Shown here in pieces: positions 1 to 9,800 of a stretch of 32,472 nucleotides of DNA (within the stretch, counting starts at the first letter, position 1; every line of letters begins with the position of its first letter). Location: NCBI RefSeq assembly GCF_002150765.1, contig NZ_MUYM01000039.1:1-32472 (forward strand), written 5' to 3'. Under the pieces are notes generated by a model. That model did not search any database and was not told where the DNA came from. It saw only the letters and a list, made by a program, of their open reading frames with translations. The translations under genes were made by a program, and so were the position numbers. The stretch is from Lentzea kentuckyensis. GTDB lineage: Bacteria; Actinomycetota; Actinomycetes; Mycobacteriales; Pseudonocardiaceae.

Positions 1-663
1 CCCCCGTTCCTGGTCCCAATCCAAGAGGTGGAACCAGGAGCCGCAGCCCCAGGCAGCGCCGCCACCCCAGGCACCACCACAACGGCAGACGCCAACCCTC
101 TGACCGAGTGGGCAACCAAGGTCGCGGGCAAAACCGACATCCCCATCCGAGCCCTGCACGCCTACGCAGCAGCCGACCTGGCCATGCAACGAGACTCCCC
201 CGCCTGCCGCATCTCCTGGGCCACCCTCGCAGGCATCGGCCGAGTCGAGTCCCGCCACGGCAGCATCAACGGCTCCCGCCTACAAGACAACGGCCTCCCC
301 TCCCGCCCGATCATCGGCATCCCCCTCAACGGCGGCGCGGGCGTAAGAGCAATCCCGGACACCGACGGCGGCCGCCTGGACGGCGACACAACCTGGGACC
401 GAGCCGTAGGCCCAATGCAGTTCATCCCAGGCACCTGGAACCGCTGGGCAAAACGAGCAGCAGGCGACGGCCTCCCAGCAGACCCGCAGAACATCGACGA
501 CGCAGCCCTGACCGCGGCCCGCTACCTCTGCGCAGGCGGAGCCCGAGACCTGGGCACAGGCCAGGGCTGGTGGGCAGCCGTCATGGCCTACAACAACTCC
601 GTCGAATACGGCCAAAACGTCTTCAGCGGCGCCGACGCCTACGCAAGAGCAAGCGCGGCCTAG
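1..663 (+). CDS. Lytic murein transglycosylase, 3' part (5' end outside window)
   Basis: The reading frame is open from base 1, so the first usable GTG at 28 is probably internal and the gene begins upstream. A Pro/Ala/Thr-rich linker (about residues 1-25 counted from base 28) leads into an SLT-type transglycosylase domain. It contains GRVESRHG, whose Glu is the expected catalytic acid, and GPMQFIPGTWNRW and VMAYNNS motifs. Family members cleave the MurNAc-GlcNAc bond of peptidoglycan outside the membrane, and the linker fits an exported or lipid-anchored protein whose signal lies upstream. Position next to the mazG/mfd block matches M. tuberculosis lpqU (Rv1022). Wobble positions carry more A than most genes here. 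Confident of the family; the N-terminus is unknown. Confidence 0.88.
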   Translation, partial: PPFLVPIQEVEPGAAAPGSAATPGTTTTADANPLTEWATKVAGKTDIPIRALHAYAAADLAMQRDSPACRISWATLAGIGRVESRHGSINGSRLQDNGLPSRPIIGIPLNGGAGVRAIPDTDGGRLDGDTTWDRAVGPMQFIPGTWNRWAKRAAGDGLPADPQNIDDAALTAARYLCAGGARDLGTGQGWWAAVMAYNNSVEYGQNVFSGADAYARASAA

Positions 664-754
664 CCGCCAACCAACAAGTTGGGTGTAGTTACCAGCCTGT
701 TGATGTTGAGTTGGTAGTACTTGCAGACGCCGACCAACGAACCCACGCAGAAAC

Positions 755-780
755 GGGGCAGCGGTCAACACCGCTGCCCC
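755..780. terminator. Perfect 10-bp hairpin after the transglycosylase
   Basis: GGGGCAGCGG at 755-764 and CCGCTGCCCC at 771-780 pair without mismatch around a 6-base loop. It lies about 90 bases after the transglycosylase stop, between two convergent genes. There is no T-run, as is usual for actinobacterial terminators. The 272-base gap 664-935 otherwise shows only this hairpin and the next one. Confidence 0.65.
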
Positions 781-807
781 GCAGGCCAGGCGACCCCGAA
801 GACGGAA

Positions 808-833
808 GGCCGGTCAGGTCGGGGCGACCGGCC
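808..833. terminator. Second hairpin in the convergent gap
   Basis: GGCCGGTC at 808-815 pairs perfectly with GACCGGCC at 826-833 around a 10-base loop. Located 28 bases after the first hairpin, it is better placed to stop minus-strand transcription leaving the Pro-rich membrane-protein gene. Inference from structure only. Confidence 0.5.
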
Positions 834-935
834 AAGGGGGCAACCACCCAACCCCGCACTGCACAAACAATCTGTGCGTCCTGAAACCCCTGAAGGAAGC
901 TGGGACCCAGCGGAAGAGGACCCCAGCCCCCTCTC

Positions 936-1688
936 TCAGGCCCCTGCCAAGGGCGCGGAGGACGTGGACGAATCCTCAGCAGGGGAAGCAATCGGCAACT
1001 CCAGCCCAACGGAAACCTCCCCGGAAACCCCAACGGAAGGCTCAACGGGCTCCGGCGCCGGCTCAGAACGATCACACGGCGGCTCAGCAGGAGTAGACGG
1101 AGCAGTGGGCGCAGGCGGCGTGGAAGGAGTGGACGGAACCGGCTCCTCAGCCCGAGGCGTGGAAGGCGGCACCTCCGTAGGAGGCACACCAGGCACAGTC
1201 GGCTCAGCAGAAACCGGCGGCTGCAACGTAGGCGGCCCAGGAACCGCACTGGAAGTGGTCACCACCGGCGGCGAAGCACTGTCCGAAGAGGACGTGACCA
1301 CCGGCGGGTCGACCTCCTCCCCGGACCCAGGCCCAGGAACCTCATTCCGCCCAATAGCAGCAGGCTTGGTAGAGCTGACCCGAACAGTCTCGGTGACAGT
1401 GGTAGCCGAGACCCGAGTCTGCGTGGCCAACCGAGCCGCCCGAACCTCCCGAGCCGCCCCCTCCACCACCACAGTCTCAGTAACCGTGGCCAACGTAGTC
1501 CCGGTCTCGAACGGCTCAGTCCACCACTGGGATGTAGGCCGAGCTGGCGGCGGCGCGGCCAGCGGCGCCTCGTCCGGCGACCCGGTCAGGGCGATCAACG
1601 CGAACATGCCGCCCAATGCCAGGAACGGCACGACGACCACGGCCCCGAAACATCCACGGCCACTGCGCGGCTCTTCACGGTGACTCAT
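936..1688 (-). CDS. Pro/Thr/Ser-rich single-pass membrane protein, unknown function
   Basis: A protein of about 250 aa from the ATG at 1688. An in-frame GTG at 1697 and an upstream start at 1757 are also open, so the start is uncertain. A short basic N-terminus (RREEP-type, with SGRG) precedes one hydrophobic segment at about residues 13-34. The remainder is a low-complexity extracytoplasmic tail rich in Pro, Thr, Ser, Val and Glu. It contains two copies of a TVTETV motif (TVTETVVV and TVTETVRV) and two PPVVT copies. Such tails are common in actinobacterial wall-spanning proteins, but I recognise no domain. It converges with the transglycosylase and lies 95 bases after the tricorn gene. The + strand is A-rich at wobble positions here as in the neighbouring gene. 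Confidence 0.7.
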   Translation of the reverse strand: MSHREEPRSGRGCFGAVVVVPFLALGGMFALIALTGSPDEAPLAAPPPARPTSQWWTEPFETGTTLATVTETVVVEGAAREVRAARLATQTRVSATTVTETVRVSSTKPAAIGRNEVPGPGSGEEVDPPVVTSSSDSASPPVVTTSSAVPGPPTLQPPVSAEPTVPGVPPTEVPPSTPRAEEPVPSTPSTPPAPTAPSTPAEPPCDRSEPAPEPVEPSVGVSGEVSVGLELPIASPAEDSSTSSAPLAGA

Positions 1689-1714
1689 CTCCAGCACACC
1701 CCCGAACGGTGAGA

Positions 1715-1750
1715 ACTGTTCCATCTGGTTGATCGTCCACATGGAACAGT
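1715..1750 (-). promoter_or_regulatory. 10-bp inverted repeat upstream of the Pro-rich membrane protein
   Basis: ACTGTTCCAT at 1715-1724 and ATGGAACAGT at 1741-1750 are perfect inverted repeats with a 16-base spacer. A further ACAGTTCT at 1756-1763 can pair with AGAACTGT at 1712-1719, giving an alternative overlapping arm. The site lies between the tricorn stop and the ATG at 1688, so it could be an operator or an mRNA hairpin. If translation began at 1757 it would be coding, which I consider less likely. Confidence 0.45.
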
Positions 1751-1783
1751 CCGTCACAGTTCTTTAGTCACACGATGGGGTGT

Positions 1784-4700
1784 TTAGGCCAGCGGCGGCA
1801 ACTCCGGAGCGTGAGCAGCTGGCGAAGATGAAAGGCTTTCCAGAGCCAACGAAACAGCCGTCTCCAGCTGCGGGTCACGACGGTTGACCCGGTCGGACGG
1901 GGTCATGACCACCTCGATGTCCGGGTCGACACCGTAGTTCTCCACGGCCCACCCGTGCCCCTTGAACCAGGACGCGTACCTCGGTTGGGTGACCATGGTG
2001 CCGTCGACCAGCGAGTAGAGCATGTCGATGCCGATGACACCGCCCCACGTCCGGACCCCGATGACCGGGCCGATCCCCAGTTCCTTGATGGCCACGTTGA
2101 CGATGTCCCCGTCGGACCCGGCGAACTCGTCCGCCACCGCCACGACCGGCCCGCGCGGCGCGTCCTGCGGGTACGACTCCGAGGCCGTGTACCCACGAGC
2201 GACCGACCAGCCGATGACCTTGCGGCCGAGCTTCTCGATCACCAGCTGGGACGTGTGACCGCCACCGTTCTCACGCACGTCCAGGACAAGGGCGTCACGG
2301 GTCAGCTCAACCCGCAGGTCGCGGTGCAGCTGCGCCCAGCCGGCGCCCATCATGTCCGGCACGTGCAGATAGCCCACACGGCCACCGGACAACGAGTGTG
2401 TGTACGCACGACGATCAGCGACCCAGTCGTGATAGCGCAGTGGCTCCTCGTCAGCCAGAGGCACGACGACGACCCGACGCAGCTCGCCACCACCAGCAGG
2501 CCGCACGGTCAGTTCCACGGGCTTGCCCGCAGTACCCACCAGCAACGCACCAGGACCGGCCAACCCGACCGGACGGCCGTCAACGGCGACAATCGCATCC
2601 CCCGCGCGCACGGCCACCCCAGGCGCCGCGAGCGGCGAACGCGCGTGCGGGTCGGACGTCTCGCCGGGGATCACGCGCTGCACGAGCCACGCGTCGCCCT
2701 CACGAACCAGGTCCGCGCCCAGCAGACCCTGCCGGCGGGAAGCGGGCACGCGCGGCGGATCGCCCCACACGTAGGCGTGCGAGGTGCCGAGCTCGCCCTG
2801 CACCTCCCACAGCAGGTCGACCAGATCGTCGTGGCTGCCCAGCTCGGCCACCAGCGGCCGGTAGCGGTCCAGCTCGCCCTGCCAGTCGACGCCGCCCATG
2901 TCGGTGCGCCAGAAGTGGTCGCGCATGAGCCGCCCGTTCTCGGCATACATCTGCGCCCACTCCAGAGCGGGGTCCACCACGACCCGCACCCGTGACAGAT
3001 CGATCTCCACGTAGTCGGCTGAGTCCTCGTCGGCCTTGCTGTCGGACGGGACCACCCGCAGGTCACCGCGGTCCTCGACGACCATCCGCTTGCCGTCGCC
3101 GGACACCGCAAACGCTTCCGCGCTGTCCGCCAGGCACTCGGTCTTCAGCTTCGTGAAGTCGAACCGCTCCAGCACCGTGCGCGGCGGCCGGGCCTCCGGT
3201 GACGCCAGGTTGTCGCCGAGAACGCCGAGCAACGGCCGGCGCAGCCACAACAACCCGCCGCGAGCCGCCTTCAGGCCGACGTACTCGGCGGCCGCGACCG
3301 GCACCGGCACGACGCGATCGGCCAGGCCCTCGATGTCGACCTTCGTGACGGAGGCCTTCTCGTCCTCGTCGTCGGAGTCCTTGTCCTCGTCACCGACCGG
3401 ACGGCCGCCGTGCATCGGCGCGAACGGCGACGGCGTGGTGGCGGCCAGCGGCACGAGGTGCGGCCGGCACCCGGTCGGGAACGACAGGTCGAACACGTGC
3501 GCGTCGTAGACCGGGTCGAACGTGCGGATCGACAGGAATGCCAGGTACTTGCCGTCCTCGGTGAAGGTCGGCGAGAAGTCGGCGAACCGAAGCGGCGTGA
3601 CGTCCACAATGGACAGGTCGGCGGCGTTCACCATCTTGATGTGCCGCAACGGGATCGGTCCGGGATGCGACCAGGCCAGCCACGCGGAGTCCGGCGAGAA
3701 CGCGAGGTTCGTGATGTGCGCGTTGGCACCCGAGACGACTTCGCGGACCTCACCGGAAGCGATGTCCACCAACAACAACCGGCCGTCGTGCGTCGCAACC
3801 GCCACGCGCGAACCATCAGGCGCGGCGGCCAGCGACATGACACGGCCCAGCATGCCGGAGGCGATGCGGCGCGCGGTGTTGCCCGGCTCGACCCCACCGA
3901 CGGGCGCGATCTCCAGCGCCTCCTCGCCCTCGACGTCGGTCACCCACACCACGTGATCGGTCTCGCCGAGCACCTTCGGCAGCCGGGCGCGGACGTCCGA
4001 CCGGTCGGCCAGCACCCGCACGGGGCCGTCGCGATGCGTCACCCAGTGCACCGACCCGCGGACCTCGATCACCGACGCGCGGCCGGTGTGGTCGACGGTG
4101 AACGAGTCGATGTTGCCGGAAGCCTTGACGTGGTGCGGTTGCCGGCCGGTGCGCGGGCCACCGAGCTTGATGTCGAGCTTGCGCAGGTCCGAGAGGCCTT
4201 CCAGCAGCCACAGCTCGCCGGCCTGGTGGAAGATCACCCGTGAACCGTCGGTGGAAGCGTTGCGCGCGTAGAACTCCCCGGCCGTGTGGCGGCGCAGGTC
4301 GGTGCCGTCCGGCAGCACCGAGTACACGCTGCCGACGCCCTCGTGGTCGGACAGGAACGCGATCCGCCCGTCCACCCACATCGGGTTCGCCAGCGACGAC
4401 TGCAGCTCGCCCAGGATCCGGGAGAAGTCGCCGGAGCCGTCGAGATCCACCCACAGCTTGCCCGCGGTACCGCCGCGATAACGCTTCCAGTTCGCCGGTT
4501 CCTGCATGTAGCTGGACGACGTGACGACCTGGCCGTCCGGGCCGAACGAGACGTCGTTGACCCAGCCGAACGGCAGCACCTCGGCCGGTCCGCCGTCCAG
4601 CGGAACGGCGTGCGCCTGCTTGCGGTGCCTGGACATCTGCCCGGTGGTCGACACGGCGAGCACTCGCCCGTCCGGCGTCCACCCGGACACGGCCGTGCGG

Positions 4701-4954
4701 CTCACACCCCAGTGCGTCAATCGGCGTGCGGGGCCACCGTCCACAGGCGCCACCCGCACTTCCGGCGCACCGTCGATCGTGCTGGCCCAGGCGAGATGTG
4801 TGCCCTCGGGGGAGAACCGCGGGGCGCGGACCGGTACCTGATCGGCGGACGCGCGCCAGGCCCTTCCTCCACCGACGGGCGCGAGCCACACGTCGTCCTC
4901 GGCCACGAACGTCACCAAGTCACCGCAGAGGTGCGGATACCGCAGGTAAGTCAC
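1784..4954 (-). CDS. Tricorn protease homologue
   Basis: A 1056-aa cytosolic serine peptidase that trims oligopeptides downstream of proteasome-type proteases. The N-terminal half holds beta-propeller repeats (repeated FSPEGTHLAW, SFGPDGQ and FSPDSAWLAW blades). A strongly acidic stretch sits at about 515-530 (DEDKDSDDEDEK). A PDZ segment follows at roughly 765-810, then the C-terminal catalytic core. Catalytic residues can be placed: Ser725-His726 in GTSHAYV, nucleophile Ser947 in FAGSDGD, and Glu1005 in WAVENYGVDPDIEV. Their spacing (222 and 58 residues) follows Thermoplasma tricorn S745/H746, S965 and E1023, so it should be active. The GTG start at 4954 is chosen because a -10-like TAACGT ends seven bases before it. 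The gene follows mazG by 29 bases but probably has its own promoter. Confidence 0.93.
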   Translation of the reverse strand: MTYLRYPHLCGDLVTFVAEDDVWLAPVGGGRAWRASADQVPVRAPRFSPEGTHLAWASTIDGAPEVRVAPVDGGPARRLTHWGVSRTAVSGWTPDGRVLAVSTTGQMSRHRKQAHAVPLDGGPAEVLPFGWVNDVSFGPDGQVVTSSSYMQEPANWKRYRGGTAGKLWVDLDGSGDFSRILGELQSSLANPMWVDGRIAFLSDHEGVGSVYSVLPDGTDLRRHTAGEFYARNASTDGSRVIFHQAGELWLLEGLSDLRKLDIKLGGPRTGRQPHHVKASGNIDSFTVDHTGRASVIEVRGSVHWVTHRDGPVRVLADRSDVRARLPKVLGETDHVVWVTDVEGEEALEIAPVGGVEPGNTARRIASGMLGRVMSLAAAPDGSRVAVATHDGRLLLVDIASGEVREVVSGANAHITNLAFSPDSAWLAWSHPGPIPLRHIKMVNAADLSIVDVTPLRFADFSPTFTEDGKYLAFLSIRTFDPVYDAHVFDLSFPTGCRPHLVPLAATTPSPFAPMHGGRPVGDEDKDSDDEDEKASVTKVDIEGLADRVVPVPVAAAEYVGLKAARGGLLWLRRPLLGVLGDNLASPEARPPRTVLERFDFTKLKTECLADSAEAFAVSGDGKRMVVEDRGDLRVVPSDSKADEDSADYVEIDLSRVRVVVDPALEWAQMYAENGRLMRDHFWRTDMGGVDWQGELDRYRPLVAELGSHDDLVDLLWEVQGELGTSHAYVWGDPPRVPASRRQGLLGADLVREGDAWLVQRVIPGETSDPHARSPLAAPGVAVRAGDAIVAVDGRPVGLAGPGALLVGTAGKPVELTVRPAGGGELRRVVVVPLADEEPLRYHDWVADRRAYTHSLSGGRVGYLHVPDMMGAGWAQLHRDLRVELTRDALVLDVRENGGGHTSQLVIEKLGRKVIGWSVARGYTASESYPQDAPRGPVVAVADEFAGSDGDIVNVAIKELGIGPVIGVRTWGGVIGIDMLYSLVDGTMVTQPRYASWFKGHGWAVENYGVDPDIEVVMTPSDRVNRRDPQLETAVSLALESLSSSPAAHAPELPPLA

Positions 4955-4961
4955 GAGATCG

Positions 4962-4967
4962 ACGTTA
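4962..4967 (-). promoter_or_regulatory. Probable leaderless -10 box for the tricorn gene
   Basis: TAACGT (read on the minus strand) is followed by seven bases and the GTG start. No Shine-Dalgarno is present in the 29-base gap after mazG. The arrangement matches the TANNNT -10 consensus of actinobacterial sigma-70 promoters, with transcription starting at or one base before the start codon. Confidence 0.5.
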
Positions 4968-4983
4968 GCCCACGTTCACCGTT

Positions 4984-5904
4984 TCAGGCGCGGAAAAATC
5001 GCCGCCAGTCCTCTGCCGTCAGCGAATCCACACTTTCGGCCCGTGCCTTGGCTTCGGCATCCCGGACGTTCGCGACGAAACGGCGGCAGACCTGGCGGAG
5101 TTCCGTCTCCGGGTCCTCGCCCGCGAGCTTCGCGAGTGCCGTCACGGCGAACAACGTCGTGCCGGTGTCGTCACCTTCGGGCAGCAGATCGACCGGGAAG
5201 CCCGCGCGTTTGGTGCGCTGCACCAACTTCGCCGCCAGCGCGACAGCAGGCTGACCGAGCGCCACACCGTCCACACTGGACTCGCGACGCTTCTCGACCT
5301 GCTTCAGCTCCTCCCACCGGTGCTGCTGCGAGGTCGCGTCGTGCACGGCCGGATCGTGGCCCTCGAAGACGTGCGGGTGGCGGCTGACCAGCTTGGCCAC
5401 CAGTTCGGACGCGACCGCGTCGACGTCGAACGGATCTTCGGGATCCTCGGCCGCGACCCGCGCGTGGAACAGCACCTGGAGCAGGACGTCGCCGAGCTCC
5501 TCGCGCATGGCCGCGCGGTCGCCGTCCTCGATCGCCTCCAGCAGCTCGAACGTCTCCTCGACCAGGTACTGGCGCAGCGACAGGTGATCCTGCTCCGCGT
5601 CCCACGGACATCCGCCCGGCGAACGCAGCCGGTGCATCACCGCGGCCGCGTCGAGCAGCGCGGCGCCCATCGGCTCCGGCGTCGCGATCACGACGGCGTC
5701 CGGGTACGCGGACGCGTCCGTCGTGATCACCACCGCGCCGTCCTCGACGACGGCGGGCGCGGGCCCGTCCACACCCAGCGAGGACCAGAACTCCAGAGCG
5801 ACGCCCTCGCCCGCGTAGACGGCCGTGGCCGTGCGCAACGCGGGCAGGGCGGCAGCGGGCAGCACGGCGTCCAGCCGCTCGCTGAGGACTACGACGGTGA
5901 TCAA
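4984..5904 (-). CDS. mazG: Nucleoside triphosphate pyrophosphohydrolase MazG
   Basis: A 306-aa protein that hydrolyses (d)NTPs to the monophosphate and PPi; family members clear aberrant or oxidised nucleotides. A less conserved N-terminal region (1-85) precedes the MazG domain with LRSPGGCPWDAEQDH. The metal-binding acidic residues follow in EETFELLEAIEDGD (about 116-129) and EELGDVLLQVLFH (135-147). The TTG start at 5904 overlaps the TGA of the preceding lipoprotein gene as TTGA, implying translational coupling. Single MazG domain with the actinobacterial N-terminal extension, as in M. tuberculosis Rv1021. Gene order mfd-lipoprotein-mazG on one strand suggests an operon. Confidence 0.93.
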   Translation of the reverse strand: MITVVVLSERLDAVLPAAALPALRTATAVYAGEGVALEFWSSLGVDGPAPAVVEDGAVVITTDASAYPDAVVIATPEPMGAALLDAAAVMHRLRSPGGCPWDAEQDHLSLRQYLVEETFELLEAIEDGDRAAMREELGDVLLQVLFHARVAAEDPEDPFDVDAVASELVAKLVSRHPHVFEGHDPAVHDATSQQHRWEELKQVEKRRESSVDGVALGQPAVALAAKLVQRTKRAGFPVDLLPEGDDTGTTLFAVTALAKLAGEDPETELRQVCRRFVANVRDAEAKARAESVDSLTAEDWRRFFRA

Positions 5905-6842
5905 GACTTGTTCTTGGTCGCGGGCACGCCGACGAACCCGGCCCGCTCACCTGCCGCGCCGACCACGGTCGCGTCGGTCGGGTCCCACACGCCGTAGCGC
6001 GGGTTGACCTCGATCGGCAGGTCCGCCGCCAGGAACTGGGCGATCCGCAGGCCGAACGCGGCGAGCAGACGCGGGTCGATGCGCTCGGCCAGGTCGTCCT
6101 CACCGGGCACGGGCGAGACCTTGTTGCGCTCCTTGACCACCGCGACCATCCAGCTGGACTGCTGCTCGTCGGCCGGGAAGGCGACGACGGTGCCGGGCTG
6201 CACGCCCCACAGCATCGTGTGCACCAGCGACGGGTTCTCGGTGACGCGGACCTTCTGGTTCGTCGCCGACGCCTGCTGACCACCGGTGGTGCGCGGGGCC
6301 TCCTGCACGAACCGCGACATCTTCGAGGGGTCGGCCGTGACCTCCGCGGCCTTCTCCTTGGCTTCCTTCGGGTCCTTGACCTGGAAGAAGTCGATGACGA
6401 CCTCGAGCGTGGAGAGGTTGCGCTTCGCGAGCTCGCCCATGACCAGCACGTCGCGCTGGCGACGGTAGATCGTGGTCTCGTCCTGCTCGCTCTGCTTGGC
6501 GGCCGCCTCGGGCCCGCCCTTCTCCTGCACCGCGTCGTACACCTTGGTCTCGTCGACCGTGATGTTCTCGCGCTGCGCCGCGTGCTCGGCGATCTTGTGG
6601 GTGATCTCGTCGGCCAGCACCAGCCGCGAGACCTGGTCGAGCTTGCCCTGGTCCTGCATCTGCTGGGCCGCGGGCTCCTTCTTGAGCACCTTCACGGTCC
6701 GGTCCTGGACGGTCCCGAGACCGATCGACTGACCCCCGACGATCGCGGCCGAACTGGCCTTCGCGGGCCCGGTGCCACAACCGCCGGCGAGGAGCGCCAC
6801 GGCAACACCGACCAGCGAGAAACGCTTCAGAACAGTGCTCAC
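5901..6842 (-). CDS. SurA N-domain-like lipoprotein (peptidyl-prolyl isomerase/chaperone-like)
   Basis: A 313-aa protein with a lipoprotein signal peptide: a basic start, a hydrophobic core and AGGC with the lipidated Cys at 22. The mature part begins with AIVGGQSIGLGTVQDR and long charged helices, resembling the SurA/PrsA N-terminal chaperone module (SurA_N_3 type). I see no clear parvulin catalytic domain, so isomerase activity is not claimed. It probably assists folding of secreted proteins at the outer face of the membrane. The GTG start at 6842 has GAGAGGG about nine bases upstream, inside the 14-base gap after mfd. Its TGA overlaps the mazG TTG start, so mfd, this gene and mazG look co-transcribed. 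Confidence 0.82.
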   Translation of the reverse strand: MSTVLKRFSLVGVAVALLAGGCGTGPAKASSAAIVGGQSIGLGTVQDRTVKVLKKEPAAQQMQDQGKLDQVSRLVLADEITHKIAEHAAQRENITVDETKVYDAVQEKGGPEAAAKQSEQDETTIYRRQRDVLVMGELAKRNLSTLEVVIDFFQVKDPKEAKEKAAEVTADPSKMSRFVQEAPRTTGGQQASATNQKVRVTENPSLVHTMLWGVQPGTVVAFPADEQQSSWMVAVVKERNKVSPVPGEDDLAERIDPRLLAAFGLRIAQFLAADLPIEVNPRYGVWDPTDATVVGAAGERAGFVGVPATKNKS

Positions 6843-6856
6843 GAGGATCTACCCTC

Positions 6857-9800
6857 TCACGCCTTGGTGACCGGGGTCACGGGAGTCCCCGCGAGTGAGT
6901 CGAGGAACGCACCACACCAGTTCAGCAACTCCTGGTCGCGCAGCTGCGGTGCACCCATCCGGCCGCCCGCCGCTCCTTCGGTCGGCCTAGGCACCGTGAC
7001 CGTGCCCATGGCCTGCTTGTAGACGGCCTTCGGGAACAACCGGCGCAGCCTGACCAGCTGCGAGTCGAGCAGTTCCAGCTTCGCGAACCGCAGGTTCTGG
7101 CCCATCGCGATGACCTCGGTGACGCCGTGACGGCGGCAGGTGTGCCGCAGCCGGGCGACGCTGAGCAGCCGCTCCACCGGCTCCGGCGGCGTGCCGTAGC
7201 GGTCCTTGAGCTCCTCCCAGACGGCCTGCAGCGCCGGTTCGTCGGAGGCGGCCGCGATCTTGCGGTAGGCCTCCAGCCGGAGCCGCTCGCCCGGCACGTA
7301 CTCGTGCGGGATGTGCGCGTCCACCGGGAGGTCGACCCTGACCTCGGCGAGCTCCTCCTCGATCTCGCCGCCGTCCGCGCCCGCGTGCCTGCGGAACGCC
7401 TCGACGGCCTCGCCGACCAGCCGGATGTACAGGTCGAAGCCGACGCCGGCGATGTGCCCGGACTGCTCGGCGCCGAGGATGTTGCCAGCGCCGCGGATCT
7501 CCAGGTCCTTCATCGCGACGGCCATGCCGGCGCCGAGCTCGGTGTTCTGCGCGATCGTCGCGAGCCGGTCGTGCGCGGTCTCGGTCAGCGGCGACTCCGG
7601 CGGGTACAGGAAGTACGAGTACCCGCGCTCACGGCCACGGCCGACCCGGCCGCGCAGCTGGTGCAGCTGGGCCAGTCCGAGCAGGTCGCCGCGCTCGACG
7701 ATCAACGTGTTGGCGTTGGAGATGTCCAGGCCCGTCTCGACGATCGTGGTGCAGACGAGCACGTCGTACTCGCGTTCCCAGAACCCCTGGATGAGGTGTT
7801 CGAGCTTGTCCTCGTTCATCTGGCCGTGCCCGGTCACGACCCTGGCCTCCGGCACCAGCTCACGGATGCGCTTCGCGGCCTTCTCGATCGTCGAGACCCG
7901 GTTGTGCACGTAGAAGACCTGGCCGTCGCGCATCAGCTCGCGGCGGATCGCGGCGCCGACCTGCTTGTCGTCGTACGCGCCGACGTAGGTGAGGATCGGG
8001 TGCCGTTCCTCCGGCGGGGTCAGGATCGTGGACATCTCGCGGATGCCGGCGAGCGACATCTCCAGCGTGCGCGGGATCGGTGTCGCGGACATGGTCAACA
8101 CGTCGACGTGCGTGCGGAGAGCCTTGATGTGCTCCTTGTGCTCCACGCCGAACCGCTGCTCCTCGTCGACGATCACGAGGCCGAGGTCCTTGTAGCGCAC
8201 GGTCTTCTGCAGCAACCGGTGCGTGCCGATCACGATGTCGACCTCGCCGTCCGCGAGGCCCGCGAGGGTCTGTGCGGACTCCTGCGGGTCGGTGAAGCGG
8301 CTCAGCCCCTTGATGTTCACCGGGAACTGACGCATGCGTTCGGCGAACGTGTTGAGGTGCTGCTGCGCGAGCAGCGTCGTCGGTACCAGCACCACGACCT
8401 GCTTGCCGTCCTGCACGGCCTTGAACGCCGCGCGGACCGCGATCTCCGTCTTGCCGTAGCCGACGTCACCGCAGATGACGCGGTCCATCGGCACGGACCG
8501 TTCCATGTCGGCCTTGACCTCGTCGATCGCGGCCATCTGGTCCTGCGTCTCGGTGAACGCGAACGCGTCCTCCAGCTCGCGCTGCCAGGGCGTGTCGCTC
8601 GCGAACGCGTGACCTGGCGCCGACTGCCGCGCCGCGTAAAGCTGCACCAGCTCGGCCGCGATCTGCTTGACCGCCTTGCGCGCCTTGGACTTCGTGTTCT
8701 TCCAGTCGCTGCCGCCGAGCTTGTTCAACGTCGGCAGCTCGCCGCCGACGTACCGGCTGACCTCGTCGAGCTGGTCGGTCGGAACGAACAACCGGTCGCC
8801 CGGCTGGCCGCGCTTCGACGACGCGTACTCCAGGACCAGGTACTCACGAGTGGCCCCGGCGACCGTGCGCTGGACCATCTCCACGTACTTGCCGATGCCG
8901 TGCTGCTCGTGCACCACGAAGTCGCCCGCCTTGAGCGCCAGCGGGTCGACCGCGTTGCGCCGCTTGGACGGCATCTTGCGCATGTCCTTTGTGGACGTAC
9001 CACCGCGGCCGCCGGTCAGGTCGGTCTCGGTGAGCACCACCAGCGCGAGGTCCGGCAGCACGAAGCCGTCTTCGAGCGCGCCGCGCACGACCGTGACGGT
9101 GCTCGCTTTCGGTGCCTCGTCGAGGGATTCGACGCAGACCGCGGAGACGTCGGCTTCCTTGAGCCGTTCGACGGCGCGTTGCGCGGTACCGGCACCGGGC
9201 ACGACCAGCACGGCCGCACCACCCGTCGCGGTGTGCGCCTTGAGGTCGGCGAACGCGCGCTCGACGTCGCCCTGGTAGGCCTCGACCGGCTTGACGTCGA
9301 GGTGCACCACGTCCGACGCGTCGGTGGTGAGCTGGCTGAGCGTCCACCACGGACGGTCGTTCGCCTTGGCGTGGTCGGCGATCTCGCGCAGGCCCTGGTA
9401 ACCGCTGCGGCCGAGGTCGATCGGCGCCTTACCACCGGAAGCGGCCGCCATCCAGGACGCTTCGAGGAACTCCTGGCCGGTGCGGACGAGGTCGGCGGCG
9501 CGGGCGCGGACCTTCTCCGGGTCGTTGAGCAGGACGTGTGTGCCCTTTTCGACGACGTCGACGAGCAGCTGCAGCTCGCCGGGGCAGAGCGCGGGGATCA
9601 GCGCCTCCATGCCCTCGACCGCGATGCCGTTCGAGATCTTCTCCAGCATCTCCGCGAGGTGGGCGTCCGACTGGTGTTCCTCGGCGAGCTCGGCCGCGCG
9701 CAGCTTCACGTCGTCGGTCAGCAACAGCTCGCGGCACGGCGGCGCCACGAAGCCGTCGATCTGGTCGGGCAGCGAGCGCTGGTCCTGCACCGAGAACGGC

